Shown piece after piece: positions 45,460-56,690 of a stretch of 64,000 nt of DNA. The DNA comes from Mytilus galloprovincialis (Eukaryota; Mollusca; Bivalvia; Mytilida; Mytilidae). The notes beneath the pieces were generated by a model that was not told where the DNA came from, searched no databases, and was given only the letters and a program-made list of their open reading frames with translations. The stretch spans positions 10,448,441 through 10,512,440 of the forward strand of contig NC_134838.1 in assembly GCF_965363235.1 (NCBI RefSeq), in the 5' to 3' direction. Within the stretch, counting starts at the first letter, position 1, and the number at the start of each line of letters is the position of its first letter. A program made the position numbers and the translations under genes.

Positions 45460-48400
45460 CTCCTAATATATCCAAATAGATTACCTTGTAAACATCAAAG
45501 AAATGCTAATCCAATTCCATCATCAGGTGGGGTCCTCCTTCCTTGGCTGTTTCGGCGCTATTCCACAACAACCTCCAGAGGTGCGCCGGCTCAGGTGATC
45601 AATCTGAACCTGGAACTGGATGGCCTACACGGCTCCGATGTCTCAGCTGATGTCATTGCTGTTCTTCTGTAACTGAATGCTGTTCTGTATATCTAAATCT
45701 GTCCATTATCTACACAATAAATGTTCATTGTTCTAACACTTTGTACTTTTCCACACTTCGTCTCTTTTCCTCCAAATCCACTGTGATGCCACTTCTGCTT
45801 CTCTACACACTTCTGTAATCAGTTTCTTCCTCTCTGCTCCTACTACTCCCAAGGTCCTAAGTGCCCGCCACATTGACTGTCCTGCAAAGCCCCTGCATCC
45901 GACTTCTATTGCCAAACACCACGTCCTCCATCCCCGCTGTTTGCAATCCTCTACTAGCTGCTGGTATTTTGCCATCTTTCTTTCATAAGCTTCCTCTATT
46001 CTGTCTTCCCATGGGACTGTCAGTTCCAGCAAGACCGCCTGCCGAGTTCCCTGTGACCAAATGACTATATCTGGTCTTAGCGATGTTGCTGCTATTTCTG
46101 CTGGGAAACTCATGCGTTGATGTATGTCTGCTGTCATCTGCCAGTCTGATGCTGTTCCAAGTATCCCTAAACCTTCTGCCTGGTTATCTTTCTTTTCTCC
46201 AGCCCTCACAAAATTTACAAATGTGATGTTCTTCTGCATCTTTCTCTTCTTTCTCCTGGTGGTATCCAACTTTGCTGCTATTGTTTTCAATACACTGTCA
46301 TGCCTCCATGTATATCTTCCATCTTTCAATGCGACTGGACATGCTGACAACACATGCTGTAGAGATGCTGGTTTGTCTTTGCATAATGTGCACGTTGGGT
46401 CTTCTATCAACCCCCAGGTATAGAGGTTTGATGGGCTTGGTAAAACATCATACACTGATCTTAGTAGAAAACTCAATCTGTATCCCTCCATACTCCAAAT
46501 CTCGCTCCAGGTCAAAGCCCTGCTTCTCGCTCCTTGCCAATTCAACCAACTACCCTGCTGTTTCATTCCTACTGCCTTAACATTCCTACTCTCTTCTTCC
46601 ATCTGTCGTATTTCCTGTTGTACCAGTTCCCTCCGTCCCTTCTCATTTGCTGTATCCCACCTTGGTTTTGTTGTCATACCAAATCCCTGTCTACCAACTG
46701 CTGTTACACCAACGATGACACTGTGCTTTAGTCTAGTCTCAGCTTCCTTAACTGCTTCCTCTGCTTTCCATTTTCTTCCTGTCCTGATCTTTACTTTGGC
46801 TCCTCTCACTTTAGCATCTTTGCTGTCTCTCAACGTCATAACCTGTCTTGTCTTTGTAACTTTATACTCTTCTGTCAATGCCTTCATTGGTAATTGTAGC
46901 TTTGTTCCTGTGCTGTACAATCCAATGCTGCTGAAACTTCTTGGCACACCCAACCATCTTCTTAGGCATGCACTGATCTTTCTCTCTAAGGCCTCAACTT
47001 TGGACAATGGGAACTCGTAAACTAGTAATGGCCACAATATCCTTGGTAAGACCCCATGTTGATATATCCAGGCCTTATATCTTCCTGGGAGCCCACTTTT
47101 GTCTATCTTCGTCAGCCATTCTACCAATTGCATTTGAACTTCACCCATGTTTACCATATCTGCTAGTGTTGCATCAAACTTTTTACCTAGGCATTTCACT
47201 GGTTTCTCTCCAACTGTTGGTATCTTTTCACCTGCTAACTCAAATGTCTCATCTTGCACTTTGCCTTTCCTCACTATCAAACTTCTAGATTTACTTGGTT
47301 TGAACTTCATCCTGGCCCACTTAATCATCCTTTCCAATTCCTCTAAAGTCCATCTTCCCTCTATGACTGTTTTTGCTGTCACTGTCATATCATCCATAAA
47401 AGCTCTTACTGGTGGTTGCCTGACCCCTGATGACAATAATGGTCCTCTACTTGGTTTTTCTACTGATTTTACAATCAAGTTCATTGCTGCTGCAAACAGG
47501 ACTACTGATACTGTACACCCCGTTAGTATTCCAACCTCAAGTCTCTGCCAAGCTGTGGTGAAGTCTCCAGCTGTGAACCTCATTTCAATCTTGTCAAAAT
47601 ACTCTCGCAGCATAGTTCTGATAGTTGGTGGAACATGATACCTCTCCAATGTCAGGTCTACTAGTTTGTGAGGTATGGACCCATAAGCATTAGCCAGATC
47701 TAGCCAAAACACTGCTAAGTCACTTTTCTTCTCCTTTGCTTCTCTTAAAATCTGTGTAATAACGCTGGTGTGTTCGATGCAACCAGATACTTCAGGCATG
47801 CCTCCTTTCTGGACTGCGATGTCTATATATTCGTTGCCAAGCAGGTACCTCGTCGTTCTCCTTGCTAAAACTGCCAGGAATATCTTCCCCTCAATGTTCA
47901 ATAGGGAGATGGTTCTAAACTGTTCAACTTTCCTGGAGTTCTCTTCTTTTGGTATAAAACATCCTTCTGCCTTGTACCATGACTCTGTCATCTTTCTCCT
48001 TCTCCAAATTACTTTTAATAGCTTCCACAACCTTCTGATCAGTCTGGGACAGTTCTTATATACCCTATATGAAATACCATTTGGTCCTGGTGCTGACCCT
48101 GCTCTTGCCTTTCTCACTACGTCCTGCACTTCTTGGAACTTCAGGTCTGACTCATCAAACTGTTCTTTTGGCTCCTCTGGTGTTAACAATTTCTCACATT
48201 CTTCCAGGTCTTCTCCTCGTCTCTCATCACTGTGGGTTTTCCTGAGATGTTCTTCCACTTCTTCCCTCGAGTTTTCCAGTTTGCCAGATCCTCTCGCTCC
48301 AAATAATCGCTTCATATACTGAAATGGGTTTGCTGTAAATGTTGTTCTCTCCTATGCCTTTTTCTTTCTATCTCTTCTATGCGTTTCTGCTCTTGTAAGT

Positions 48401-49135
48401 GTTTTAAGTTTCTCCCTAGTTTCCTTTCTTAACTGCTGTAATGGTAACCTTTCATTCTCATTGGCGACTTTGTACCTCTTCTTTAACCTTCTCAGGTCTC
48501 CTCTCAATTCCTTGATCTTGTTCTGTCTCCGGTTACTATGGCCTAGTTTTGTTGGTTGTTTCCCTTGTGGTACCACTCCAAATCTGTCCTTTCCTACGCT
48601 GTAAATAATGGACGTCATTGCTGTTATCTTTCTGTCTACACTGCCTGCTAATGTTGCCTCTAAGATGTTTTCCAAATCTTCGTCAAGCGCTTTCCAAGCT
48701 GCTTTGTCTGCATTCGTTGGCCATTTGATCTTCTCTTTGCGTGGCTCATTCTCTTCTCTACGGGTTGTTGGTTCTATCCCGTCTTCTTTACGGACTGTTG
48801 TTTCTATCCCGTCTTCTCTATGGACTGTTGGTTCTATCCTCTCTATCTGTTCTGCCTCGTCAAGTTGTTCTACCTCTGTAGGCTGTTCCTCGTGCTCATC
48901 CTCACCCTGGGTCACAGGGAGGCTATCATCACTGTGGTTTGCTTCCTGGATGGTCTCCTCCTCCGTCTGACCAGATCTCTCTGTGCGTTGATTGCCAGAA
49001 TGGGGTTGCACACATTTCATTCTACTTTGATGGATCTTCAAACCTCTAGAATTCTTACAGACTTTACCACAAAAACATTTACATCCGTTGTTCTGGTTCG
49101 TTGTCCTATATACTTTTATGTTTAATGTACCGAGA
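45460..49135 (-). mobile_element. LINE with restriction-like endonuclease (NeSL/R2 group), near intact
   Basis: This non-LTR retrotransposon has its 3' UTR at about 45460-45732 and one open frame from about 49130 down to 45733, interrupted once. Composition is clearly different from the AT-rich surroundings. No poly-A tail or target duplication is visible. Both sides are copies of the same dispersed repeat, so it probably inserted in or between repeat units. The 5' end is estimated from where the frame and the flanking repeat meet and may be truncated, since no initiator ATG is seen upstream of the zinc finger. Confidence 0.85.
45733..49131 (-). pseudogene. LINE polyprotein: zinc finger, RT and endonuclease, one amber codon
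   Basis: Target-primed reverse transcription enzyme. N-terminal part: a C2H2-like finger (CFCGKVCKNSRGLKIHQSRM then KC) at 49011-49085, an acidic linker with repeated REDGIE/TT segments, and a basic segment ending HRRDRKKKA. A TAG at 48352-48354 follows. Reading on in the same frame gives ERTTFTANPFQYMKRLFGAR and 860 further residues. Counting from M48315, they contain SAPGPNGISYR (74-84), motif A FWLDLANAYGSIPH with Asp 206, and motif C AFMDDM with Asp 308-309. A zinc knuckle C642/C645/H654/C659 follows, then an endonuclease core RPDIVIWSQG (747-756) and ELTVPWE (764-770) with a KMAKYQQL helix. This is the PD-(D/E)xK arrangement of R2/NeSL-type LINEs. All catalytic residues are present. Only the amber codon and the missing initiator ATG argue against function. 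Confidence 0.9.
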
Positions 49136-49174
49136 ATTGGTAAGTTTGAAAAAAGGTATTTTACGGTTTTTTTA

Positions 49175-49470
49175 AATCATTTTTACTGGAGTATCTCCCT
49201 TTGTACCATATAAATTCAATATATATGGCACCATAGATTGTAATTGAACTATGGTCATTGTTACTTTGAATCAATTTGTCAATTATTATACTGCTTTTGA
49301 AAAGGAAACACTTACATTCCCAAAATTATCCATAAAGTACTAGTTTAAATTCATTGATTTATAGAGAGAAAATGTAATTTAGGCATTTTTTTAGAAGAAT
49401 TCTACAATGTACTTGAAAGAGACCCCAGCAAGTTAATTAGCTAAAATGTCTAATTAAGTATTTCAATTGA
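49175..49470 (+). repeat. Dispersed ATCTCCCTTTGTAC repeat, right of the LINE
   Basis: It starts GAGTATCTCCCTTTGTACCA and is homologous to 45170-45455. The start of another unit (GGATTATCTCCCTTGTAATA) is at 49570, so the family may be tandem with a period near 380 bp. Confidence 0.65.
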
Positions 49471-50067
49471 TAAAACAAAGTGAGTTATCTTAATATTTTA
49501 AATGGACCAAAGGCTGGATAGCTTTTAAAATATGTACTTTTTTTTATTTCTGAAAATATTTTTTACTGGATTATCTCCCTTGTAATAATCAACAAACTGT
49601 TTCTTGAAAAATGTATGTACTGATGAGTTTCTAAAGCTTTAACACTTGCTTATTCAATAAATCATCATTCTCTAACGCGTTATTTTTCGCTTTTATAAGT
49701 TTCAGGGTGTTGAAATTGGTCAATTTCATAGCAAAATGCTGCCTTAAACATGGGGAAAACTGGTTCCCGGTACATTACAGCATCTCCAAGCTGAAAGACA
49801 TGGGAACCAGATGAAATATTATTGATATGAACTTCTTTCATAATGTTGTTCAAGCACACAAAGTTTCAATCGTATCTGATGACCCTTCTTGTGGACTGTT
49901 TTGCTTGGTTTTATGGGAGACTGGATACATATCAGCCAGCCTTCAAAGACTTATGATGCACTGCTATTAAACTCTAACACAATAGATACAAATGCAAAAA
50001 AGATTAAAAAATATATATATGTATTTATATATTTAACGTAATTTCTGTACAGATATATATATATATA
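49471..50067. other. Non-coding, no feature seen
   Basis: AT-rich. It includes the start of a further repeat unit at 49570. No gene is recognised. Confidence 0.5.
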
Positions 50068-50395
50068 ATCTAACTTTCATATGCTTATGCCATGACGTAG
50101 AAGAAATCGTATATCAAAACTGGCCTTTCGATGTAAGTACATTTATATTGTAGGGTGTTCTTGTAACAATTCATTCATTCATTCATTGAACCATAGGCTG
50201 GGCATTTGTATCCTTAGGGATAGCGAAGGTTAAAAACGGCTGCCATGGTTTTTTTTTTATTATTATTATAGGAGAAAATACAGCAACTTAGTCAACTGTA
50301 CGCACAATGCTATTTTGCTGTTCTGTTTTAGAAAATTATCGTTAGATATTTCAAAATATTATCATATTTAATAATACATTCTAAAATAACTCTTA
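50068..50395 (+). repeat. Direct repeat containing a signal-exon remnant, copy 1
   Basis: From TTTCATATGCTTATGCCATG through TGTAGGGTGTTCTTGTAACA and CCATAGGCTGGGCATTT to a CGTTAGATATTTCAAAATAT stretch. It matches 51418-51775 with moderate divergence. An ATTC microsatellite (ATTCATTCATTCATTC) at 50172 is longer here. Confidence 0.8.
50073..50132 (+). pseudogene. Signal-exon remnant without start, intact donor
   Basis: In the frame of the 51390 exon this copy reads ICLCHDVEEIVYQNWPFD, then a consensus donor GTAAGTAC at 50133. The sequence upstream is a TA repeat instead of the ATG and hydrophobic codons seen at 51390. It is therefore either a pseudo-exon or an internal exon using the CTGTACAG acceptor at about 50052. 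Confidence 0.45.
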
Positions 50396-50532
50396 AAAAT
50401 GCTTAATTTTGAGCCGATTCAATTTCGTTGAAACCCTTTCAGGGTCATTTGCTTACCCTCCTAATGCAAACGAAAACTTGACTTTATAATGTTACCCTAC
50501 GGAATTTATGAAGTAATGACAAATTAATCATG

Positions 50533-51355
50533 AATTCAAACGTATAAGAATGCATTAACTCTGTAACAAACAGAAAAATCGGACTACTTTTAACTAAAAG
50601 TATAAAATAAATTGTTTAAGAGACCTCAATATTGTACGTGTTGAGTTGCAGTGGTGATATGCAACGATCAAATTGACAGGTTAAAATGTATAAGTCATTA
50701 AAAAAAGGTAATTTTTCTATTATTAGGTTTGAGCGTTACCATGTACAGTTTTTTCCAAAGAAAAGAACGAAAACTAATATAATAAGAGAAGCTAGATTTT
50801 ATAAAATATATTGCCTTTGCTGGATATCTGAAGATTATATCTGCAGCCTAAAATAGTTACCCTCATTTTTCCGTGTTGTAGTACCAGCCAATCAGATCCT
50901 TCTGGCTTTCATATTTTAAAGACATGCTGCTATAAAGTTTTGTTCCTGATTCAATACTTAGAACAAATTTAATACATTTCATATTTTATTTACTACAAAA
51001 ATCATTAAATGGAGAGGAAAAAAATGAAATATGGTTTAGATAAAATCCAGGTTTAACGTAAACTCATTAATATGCAGTATTTAGCAATAAATTACATAAT
51101 CAATTACATAATAGTTATGCTCGACAAGTGACCATGTAAATACATCACACACAAGAACGGTAACGCCTCTAATCTCTAAAAGATATATATAAAAGTATAG
51201 ATCAAATGATTATCCAATGCAACGCTTCATTTGAGAGTTAAATGATGTTTGAAAATAGATTTGCAACAACATTTTTAAGAACATCCGTTTATTTCTTCTA
51301 TCTCTTTTAATGATGCCCTTCTTTCGACCAGTTGGACTATTATTTTAGAATGAAC
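50533..51355 (+). repeat. Left arm of a 0.8-kb inverted repeat
   Basis: From TTCAAACGTATAAGAATGCA to GACCAGTTGGACTATTATTT. It is the reverse complement of 52148-52986 at high but imperfect identity, for example GGTGATATGCAACGATCAAA on the left against TTTGATCGTTGCATATCACC on the right. Confidence 0.9.
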
Positions 51356-51389
51356 ATTTGTTATCAATTTGTATGCCAATACTTTTATT

Positions 51390-51485
51390 ATGAAGCAATT
51401 CATTTTTATCCTTATTTCTAACCTAGCTTTCATATGTTTATGCCATGACGTAGAAGATATCGTAAATCAAAACTGGCCTTTCGAT
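51390..51485 (+). CDS. Signal-peptide exon of a small secreted protein, donor damaged
   Basis: ATG at 51390 opens 32 codons: MKQFIFILISNLAFICLCHD, then VEDIVNQNWPFD. The first 18-19 residues form a hydrophobic signal core with likely cleavage before HDVED. The exon ends at phase 0, where the sister copy at 50133 has GTAAGT. Here the same position is CTAAGT, so the normal donor is lost and read-through would stop after LSTFVL. It lies in the 0.8-kb loop between two inverted-repeat arms. The phase-compatible exons at 53292 and 56460 lie downstream on the same strand. I do not recognise the family. Confidence 0.5.
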
Positions 51486-51775
51486 CTAAGTACATTTGTA
51501 TTGTAGGGTGTTCTTGTAACAATTCATTTATTCATTGAACCATAGGTTGGGCATTTTTATCACAAGGGATAGCGAAGGTTAAAATACGATAATAAATGTC
51601 TAATTCATTGCTAAATGAAAACAAATCTACGGTTGCCATGGGTTATTTTTGATTATTGTAGGAAAAGTACAGCAATTTAATCAGTACGTACGATGCCATT
51701 TAGCTGTTTCGTTTTAATAAAAACGTTAGATATTTTAAGATACTATCTAATTCAATAATAATTTTTAAAAAAACT
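51418..51775 (+). repeat. Direct repeat containing the signal exon, copy 2
   Basis: It matches 50068-50395. This copy retains the start codon and hydrophobic codons just upstream of the shared segment. Confidence 0.8.
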
Positions 51776-52147
51776 CACACTCTTTTACCCCCAAAATGTT
51801 CTTTTTATCCAATGTTATCACATTCTGAGTCGAACAAGAAGATTGATATCGGCCGGTGTTTGCATTATACACCGAATGCACATATATAAGTATTCCTGTG
51901 ATTCCTTGTTCATTTTGGGCCTTTTATAGCTGACTAAGCAGTTTTGAATTTCTCATTGTCGAATACATACCGTACCGTTTGACGTCCCTTTATATTGTTG
52001 TCAAAGACGAGCACATCATTCCGCGGAATTTTTGCTTAAAAAAGATGAACATCGAATAATAGTTAAATTTGACTGGTTTTTTTTATAGATATGTCATCTA
52101 CATACCGGAAAAGAGAGTTAAATGAAGCTGCTAATTTGTTTACATTT

Positions 52148-52986
52148 TTCATTCTGAAATAATAGTCCAACTGGTCGAAAGAAGGGCAACATAATAAGAA
52201 ATAGAAGAAATAGAAGAAATAAACGTATGTTCTTAAAAATGTTGATGCAAATCTATTTTCAAACATAATTAAACTCTCAAATGAAGCGTTGAATTGGATA
52301 ATTATTTTATTTAACTTTATACATATCTTTTAGAGATTAGAGGCGTTAACGTTCTTGTGTGTGATGTATTTATATGGTCACTTGTCGAGCATAACTATTA
52401 TGTAATTGACTATGTAATTTTATTGCAAAATGCTGTACAGTAATGAGTTTACGTTTAACCTGGATTTTATCTAAACCATATTTCATTTTTTTTTCTCCAT
52501 TTAATAATTTTTGAAGTAAAGAAAATATGAAATGTATTGAGTTTTTTCTAAGTATTTGATCAGGAACAAAAATTCATTGCAGCATTTTTTTTAAAAGATG
52601 AAAGCCAGAAGGATCTGATTGGCTGGTACTACAACACGGAAAAATGAGGGTAACTATATTAGGCTGCAGATATAATCTTAAGACATCCAGCTAAGGCAAT
52701 ATATTTTATAAAATCTAGCTTCTCTTATTTTATTTGTTTTCATTCTTTTCTTTGGAAAATAAACTGTACATGGTATAACGCTAAAACCTAATAATAGAAA
52801 AATTACCTTTATATTAATGTCTTATACATTTTAACCTGTGAATTTGATCGTTGCATATCACCACTGCAACTCAACACGTACAATATTGAGGTCTCTCAAC
52901 CAATTTTTTTTTATACTTTTGGTTAAAACTGTAGTCCGATTGTTTTGTTTGATACAGAGTTATTGCATTCTTATACGTTTGAGTTT
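52148..52986 (-). repeat. Right arm of the 0.8-kb inverted repeat
   Basis: Reverse complement of 50533-51355. The spacer (about 790 bp) holds the signal-peptide exon and a partial R1 at 51900-51970. Confidence 0.9.
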
Positions 52987-53087
52987 GATATCACTGGATC
53001 GGTATAGCTACAAATGGTATCGAAATAATTTAAAACAAATCTAATTTTGAATTGTTCGAAAGGGTACAAATGCATACTATAATATGC

Positions 53088-53345
53088 TTGATAATCACTC
53101 ATCATTTCAATTTCACGAATAAACATATGCGAACACTGTAGTTACATATACGTATAATGTTTGTTTATTTGTCAGCAAAACTGCGTCTGGTCAATTGTAT
53201 GGCTATTGGTCTTCTTCCATTTATATCTTTAAAAATAATTTTAAAAAGAATTACTCATATCGAAAATTAATATTCATTTCCTTTGTTTTAGGAGTATTCT
53301 ATCATCAAGTATAACGGAACCTGCAATGTTCAGTTTGAGGTAAAT
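53088..53345 (+). repeat. Inverted paralogous segment (partner at 61190-61450)
   Basis: GCGAACACTGTAGTTACATA and GTCAGCAAAACTGCGTCT here correspond on the minus strand near 61.4-61.3 kb to GTGAACACTGTAGCTACATA and GTCAACAAAACTGAGTCT. The homology covers the conserved exon and about 200 bp of its upstream intron, in inverted orientation 8 kb apart. Confidence 0.8.
53292..53339 (+). CDS. Conserved cysteine exon, plus-strand paralogue
   Basis: Acceptor TTTGTTTTAG, then EYSIIKYNGTCNVQFE (16 residues, phase 0 at both ends), then donor GTAAATGT. An exon at 61194-61244 on the opposite strand encodes the same peptide plus one Tyr. Across the alignable 48 bases the only substitutions are third-position silent changes (TCT/TCA, TAT/TAC), and the only gap is exactly one codon. 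The neighbouring intron is clearly diverged. That pattern indicates protein-level constraint, so this small exon is well supported despite its length. The exon contains one cysteine and alternating hydrophobic residues, suggesting a beta-strand. Confidence 0.7.
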
Positions 53346-54479
53346 GTGAGTGAATGGCAAAAAATGTTAAGGAAAAATAAATTTAGCAAAAAACAAAAGA
53401 GAAAGACAACGCTCCTTGTTTTGAATTTAGCAGCAAAAGATATGAATACTTAGTATAACTATATAATATATAAATATGAATGCATGCTAAATGCCTTTTA
53501 TATTTAAATCGCAGGATTCAATTCATAATTATTGCATTCAAATCAGTTGCTTATAGAATTGTGCGTGACAATTTTCTTAATTACACATCAAGCAAAATGT
53601 GCTCACGTGATTTTCACATGAGATTCACCTCAAATGAGCTTATAAATGAAACTCACGTGATCATTTTCATGTAAATTTCACGTGAATTAAGATTTATATG
53701 ATTTTTCTTGGCACTCCGATGTGTGTTATATGACCAAAAAAAACTAAAATATGTATGATCTGACTACTTGATCGCAAAAAACTAAATAAAAATATATTGT
53801 AAAGGAACTGCTGGGTTTGCGTCTTTTCTTACTGACCCCACACACGTGGTATATTCTGTTCTGATTCGTTTTACTACGCTCTATTGATCATTTGTAAATC
53901 ATGAAAATTATGAGACACAAGTCTCTAATTAAAATCTAGATATAAACTTTAGAAATCCTTATCTAGTTACAATAAAAATATCACTGTTACTGTATGAAGC
54001 AAAGCACAAATTAACTGTTACGTTGTATGAAAAATACAAGTTGCTTTGTAAATAATGTATCGTAGTTACATAGTTTATGAAAGAGGAATGGATGGTACTT
54101 TTATGTTGTTGTTTTTTTTTCTATCGAAGAAAGTAGATTATTTTTTCAACAAATATTCAAACGAACTATTAAGAATAACTGTTTTCTCCTTTTTTTTCTT
54201 TGACAATAGGTGTGTTTATACTCAGAATCGAGATTAAATCTTCTACCCCAGAATTACAATTGTAAAGTATGTGGTTTCATCTCTATAAAACATAAGATCA
54301 TTTGGTCATCAGACAGTTGATTGCGGCTTCTTAACTTGATGAAGAATTTCACGTAATTTTAACATCCATAGACCAACGTAGGGTTTCCACTACAGCGTGA
54401 ATCAATAAGATTATAAAAATCCATCTATCGAATGTCCAGCTTCATAAAAACGTGTTATGAAAGGTTTTGCATTATTCAA
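53340..54479 (+). other. Presumed intron; CACGTG cluster at 53601-53690
   Basis: Three CACGTG palindromes occur within 81 bp (53604, 53654, 53679), embedded in alternating TTCACGTGA/TTCATGTAA and ATTCACCT repeats. This could be an E-box-type cluster or merely a short satellite of that motif. Otherwise AT-rich with no exon recognised. Confidence 0.4.
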
Positions 54480-54700
54480 TTCATCTTTCATAAAAGAGGG
54501 AGGAAAGATACCAAAGGGACAGTCAAAATCATCAATCGAAAATAAACTGACAACGCCATGGCTAAAAATGAAAAAGACAAACAGACAAACAATAGTACAC
54601 ATGACACAACATAGAAAATTAAAAAATAAACAACACGAACCCCACCAAAAACTAGGGGTGATCTGTGCCTTTTCAGTAAGACATTATTAACAAGACTTCA
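54480..54700 (+). repeat. Dispersed repeat R4, copy 1
   Basis: GGAAAGATACCAAAGGGACA, then AAATAAACTGACAACGCCAT and AACAACACGAACCCCACC. A matching copy is at 60465-60650. Confidence 0.75.
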
Positions 54701-56459
54701 CATCATTTATGTCGAAAGTTAAAAGTTAAAATGTGCGTCAACGGCAACGTTTATAATTTCAATAAAATAAGCACAGAAAACATTAATGATTGATTTCGAT
54801 TAAATATATAAAAAAAGCTAGAAATTAAAAACTAGAACCGCATTAAGCAACAACACACGCATTACATGTTGACGTATATTATAGTTTGCATTTAAATCTT
54901 GGAAAATTTTGATGTAACACAGGTATCACCAAGGTTGTTTTTTCAAAAGAAAGACCTTAAATCTGAAGAAAAAATGTATATAGGTTGGTTTGGCAAATGT
55001 TAAGAAGAAACTTATTTTACAGTTATTTTTCCCCTTACATAAAACATAAAAAAACTTTTAAAAAAAATCTGTAACGCAAATGGCAATTTTAATTTGTATT
55101 TACTTTTTACTAGGCTGTTTTAATTGAATACCACGGTTATGTTTTTAAGATGAAATGTACAACACATGCACATAATTCGATATATATTTTTACAGTAATG
55201 TTTTGTTTCTTTGACAGCTTTGTATTTATAAATAAATAGTGTATATTCACAAGAAAATGCTAAGTTAAAGATTTTGTGAACATCATTTTCCCTTTTGATG
55301 GTAAACCACAATCTTTCAAAACTGCACTTAGTGGGTATCATAAAACAGTAAAGGTTATTTAAATAATATGTGCAAATTTAAATGTTTTTTTTATAATTTT
55401 TTCTCTTTTTTTCATATTCATTATGTATTTGAGTGCTTGGCAACTCAATGTAACTGTATGATACCTTAGATAATATACGTATGTAAAATATTATAGGCAG
55501 AAAAGTACGAACAGTTATCAATTTTAAACGTATTAGTTAAAATTTGTGAAAACTAAGATGTTTATTCTATGCACTGATAAGGGAACTTTTGAGACAAGAG
55601 TAGAATCAAAATGATATTTAAACATAATAAAATAATACAAGGAGATGTTGTATGACTGCAAATTAGTCTAAATAGTGTAGATTTAACCAATATAGGTCAT
55701 CGTACGGTATAAACATTGATATGGCTTGTGGAGTGCATTTATAGGATTTGCTTTGGTAAAAATTGCGAGAAAGCGACTAGCCCTCTAGTTACTAATATCT
55801 TGGAAAGAGGTGTAACTTGATAATGGACTTTCAGATTTGAAATTGATTAGGAGTTTGTTAATTTGTTATTTTACTTTTTAGAGAAAGAAAGTCAATTTAA
55901 AAAATCATGAAGTAGCCATATACAATTAGACCCACTATTCGAGAAACAAATTAAAAAAGTATCCATAAAGAATTAGACCCACTGTTCGAAAAAAAACCAG
56001 CAAGTATCTATACACCATTATATCCACGAGAATAGGCAACATGATACGAAATGAAAAGGCCGGCAGTACTTACAGTTTTTTGAGCATAATTTTACTATTA
56101 AATAAAGAGTTACATCAGGTTTATTTTTAATCTTTATATTTTGTTACAGACGAGAAATAATAACTTCGTAATGCATAAATTATTTACACTGGCAGTTTTC
56201 AAACATTACTCACATTATGAATAAATGTAATTTTACTTTTATTGCCAAATATTGCATAGTAGGTTGACATTTATAACGTTTCAAATTTTACTTGTTTACC
56301 TAAACCATGTTGCTATCTTTTTTACAATTTAATGCGTGATAAAAAATATGTTTAGTGTATGTGTACTTGATTTTGTTAATATGTCTTTTGATTGAGTTAA
56401 GCCATTTTAATTGATTTTGTGTGTATGTGTGTCTTTCTATGTTGTGATTTTACATTCAG
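54701..56459 (+). other. Presumed intron with a degraded R1 and short direct repeats
   Basis: A degraded reverse R1 lies at 55638-55715 (GGAGATGTTGTATGACTGCA, TATAGGTCATCGTACGGTAT). An imperfect 60-bp direct repeat around AATTAGACCCACTATTCGAG (55926) recurs at 55981. No exon is recognised. Confidence 0.45.
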
Positions 56460-56504
56460 GTTATGGTGAACAAGGTGAAGGTTGTCGCCTGTAAAAAACG
56501 TTAA
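56460..56504 (+). CDS. Candidate terminal exon of the plus-strand secreted gene
   Basis: A strong pyrimidine tract and acceptor (GTGATTTTACATTCAG) lead at phase 0 into VMVNKVKVVACKKR and TAA. Joined to the phase-0 end of the 53292 exon, it gives a second cysteine 17 residues after the first, in an alternating hydrophobic pattern. The VKVVAC segment parallels YVKAVHC in the minus-strand paralogue (exon 59842-60045), which supports both. The minus-strand gene has about 30 extra residues with two more cysteines before this block. The exon is short, so splicing evidence is needed. Confidence 0.5.
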   Translation, partial: VMVNKVKVVACKKR

Positions 56505-56554
56505 GACTCGCTGCATTTGTTTGTTGGTTATCCTGTTTGAATGGTTTACGCTAG

Positions 56555-56690
56555 CCATTTTGGGGCCCTTTATGATTGCTGTTCGGTATGCATCTAGGCT
56601 CTGTGTTGTATACCGTACTTATAATGGTTAACTTTTACGAATTGTTACATGGATACAATTGACACTCCTGCAACATCTTCTTATATCTAT
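56555..56690 (+). repeat. R1 repeat, degraded forward copy
   Basis: TTTTGGGGCCCTTTATGATT, TACCGTACTTATAATGGTTA and CCTGCAACATCTTCTTATAT. It lies just downstream of the candidate terminal exon. Confidence 0.6.

Noticed and set aside
45861..49125. Plus-strand open frames opposite the LINE (up to 184 codons)
   Set aside because: They mirror the antisense of the long minus-strand polyprotein and have no domains of their own.
50533..52986. Viral or LTR origin of the large repeat
   Set aside because: The arms are inverted, not direct, and no polymerase, protease or capsid-like frame lies between them.
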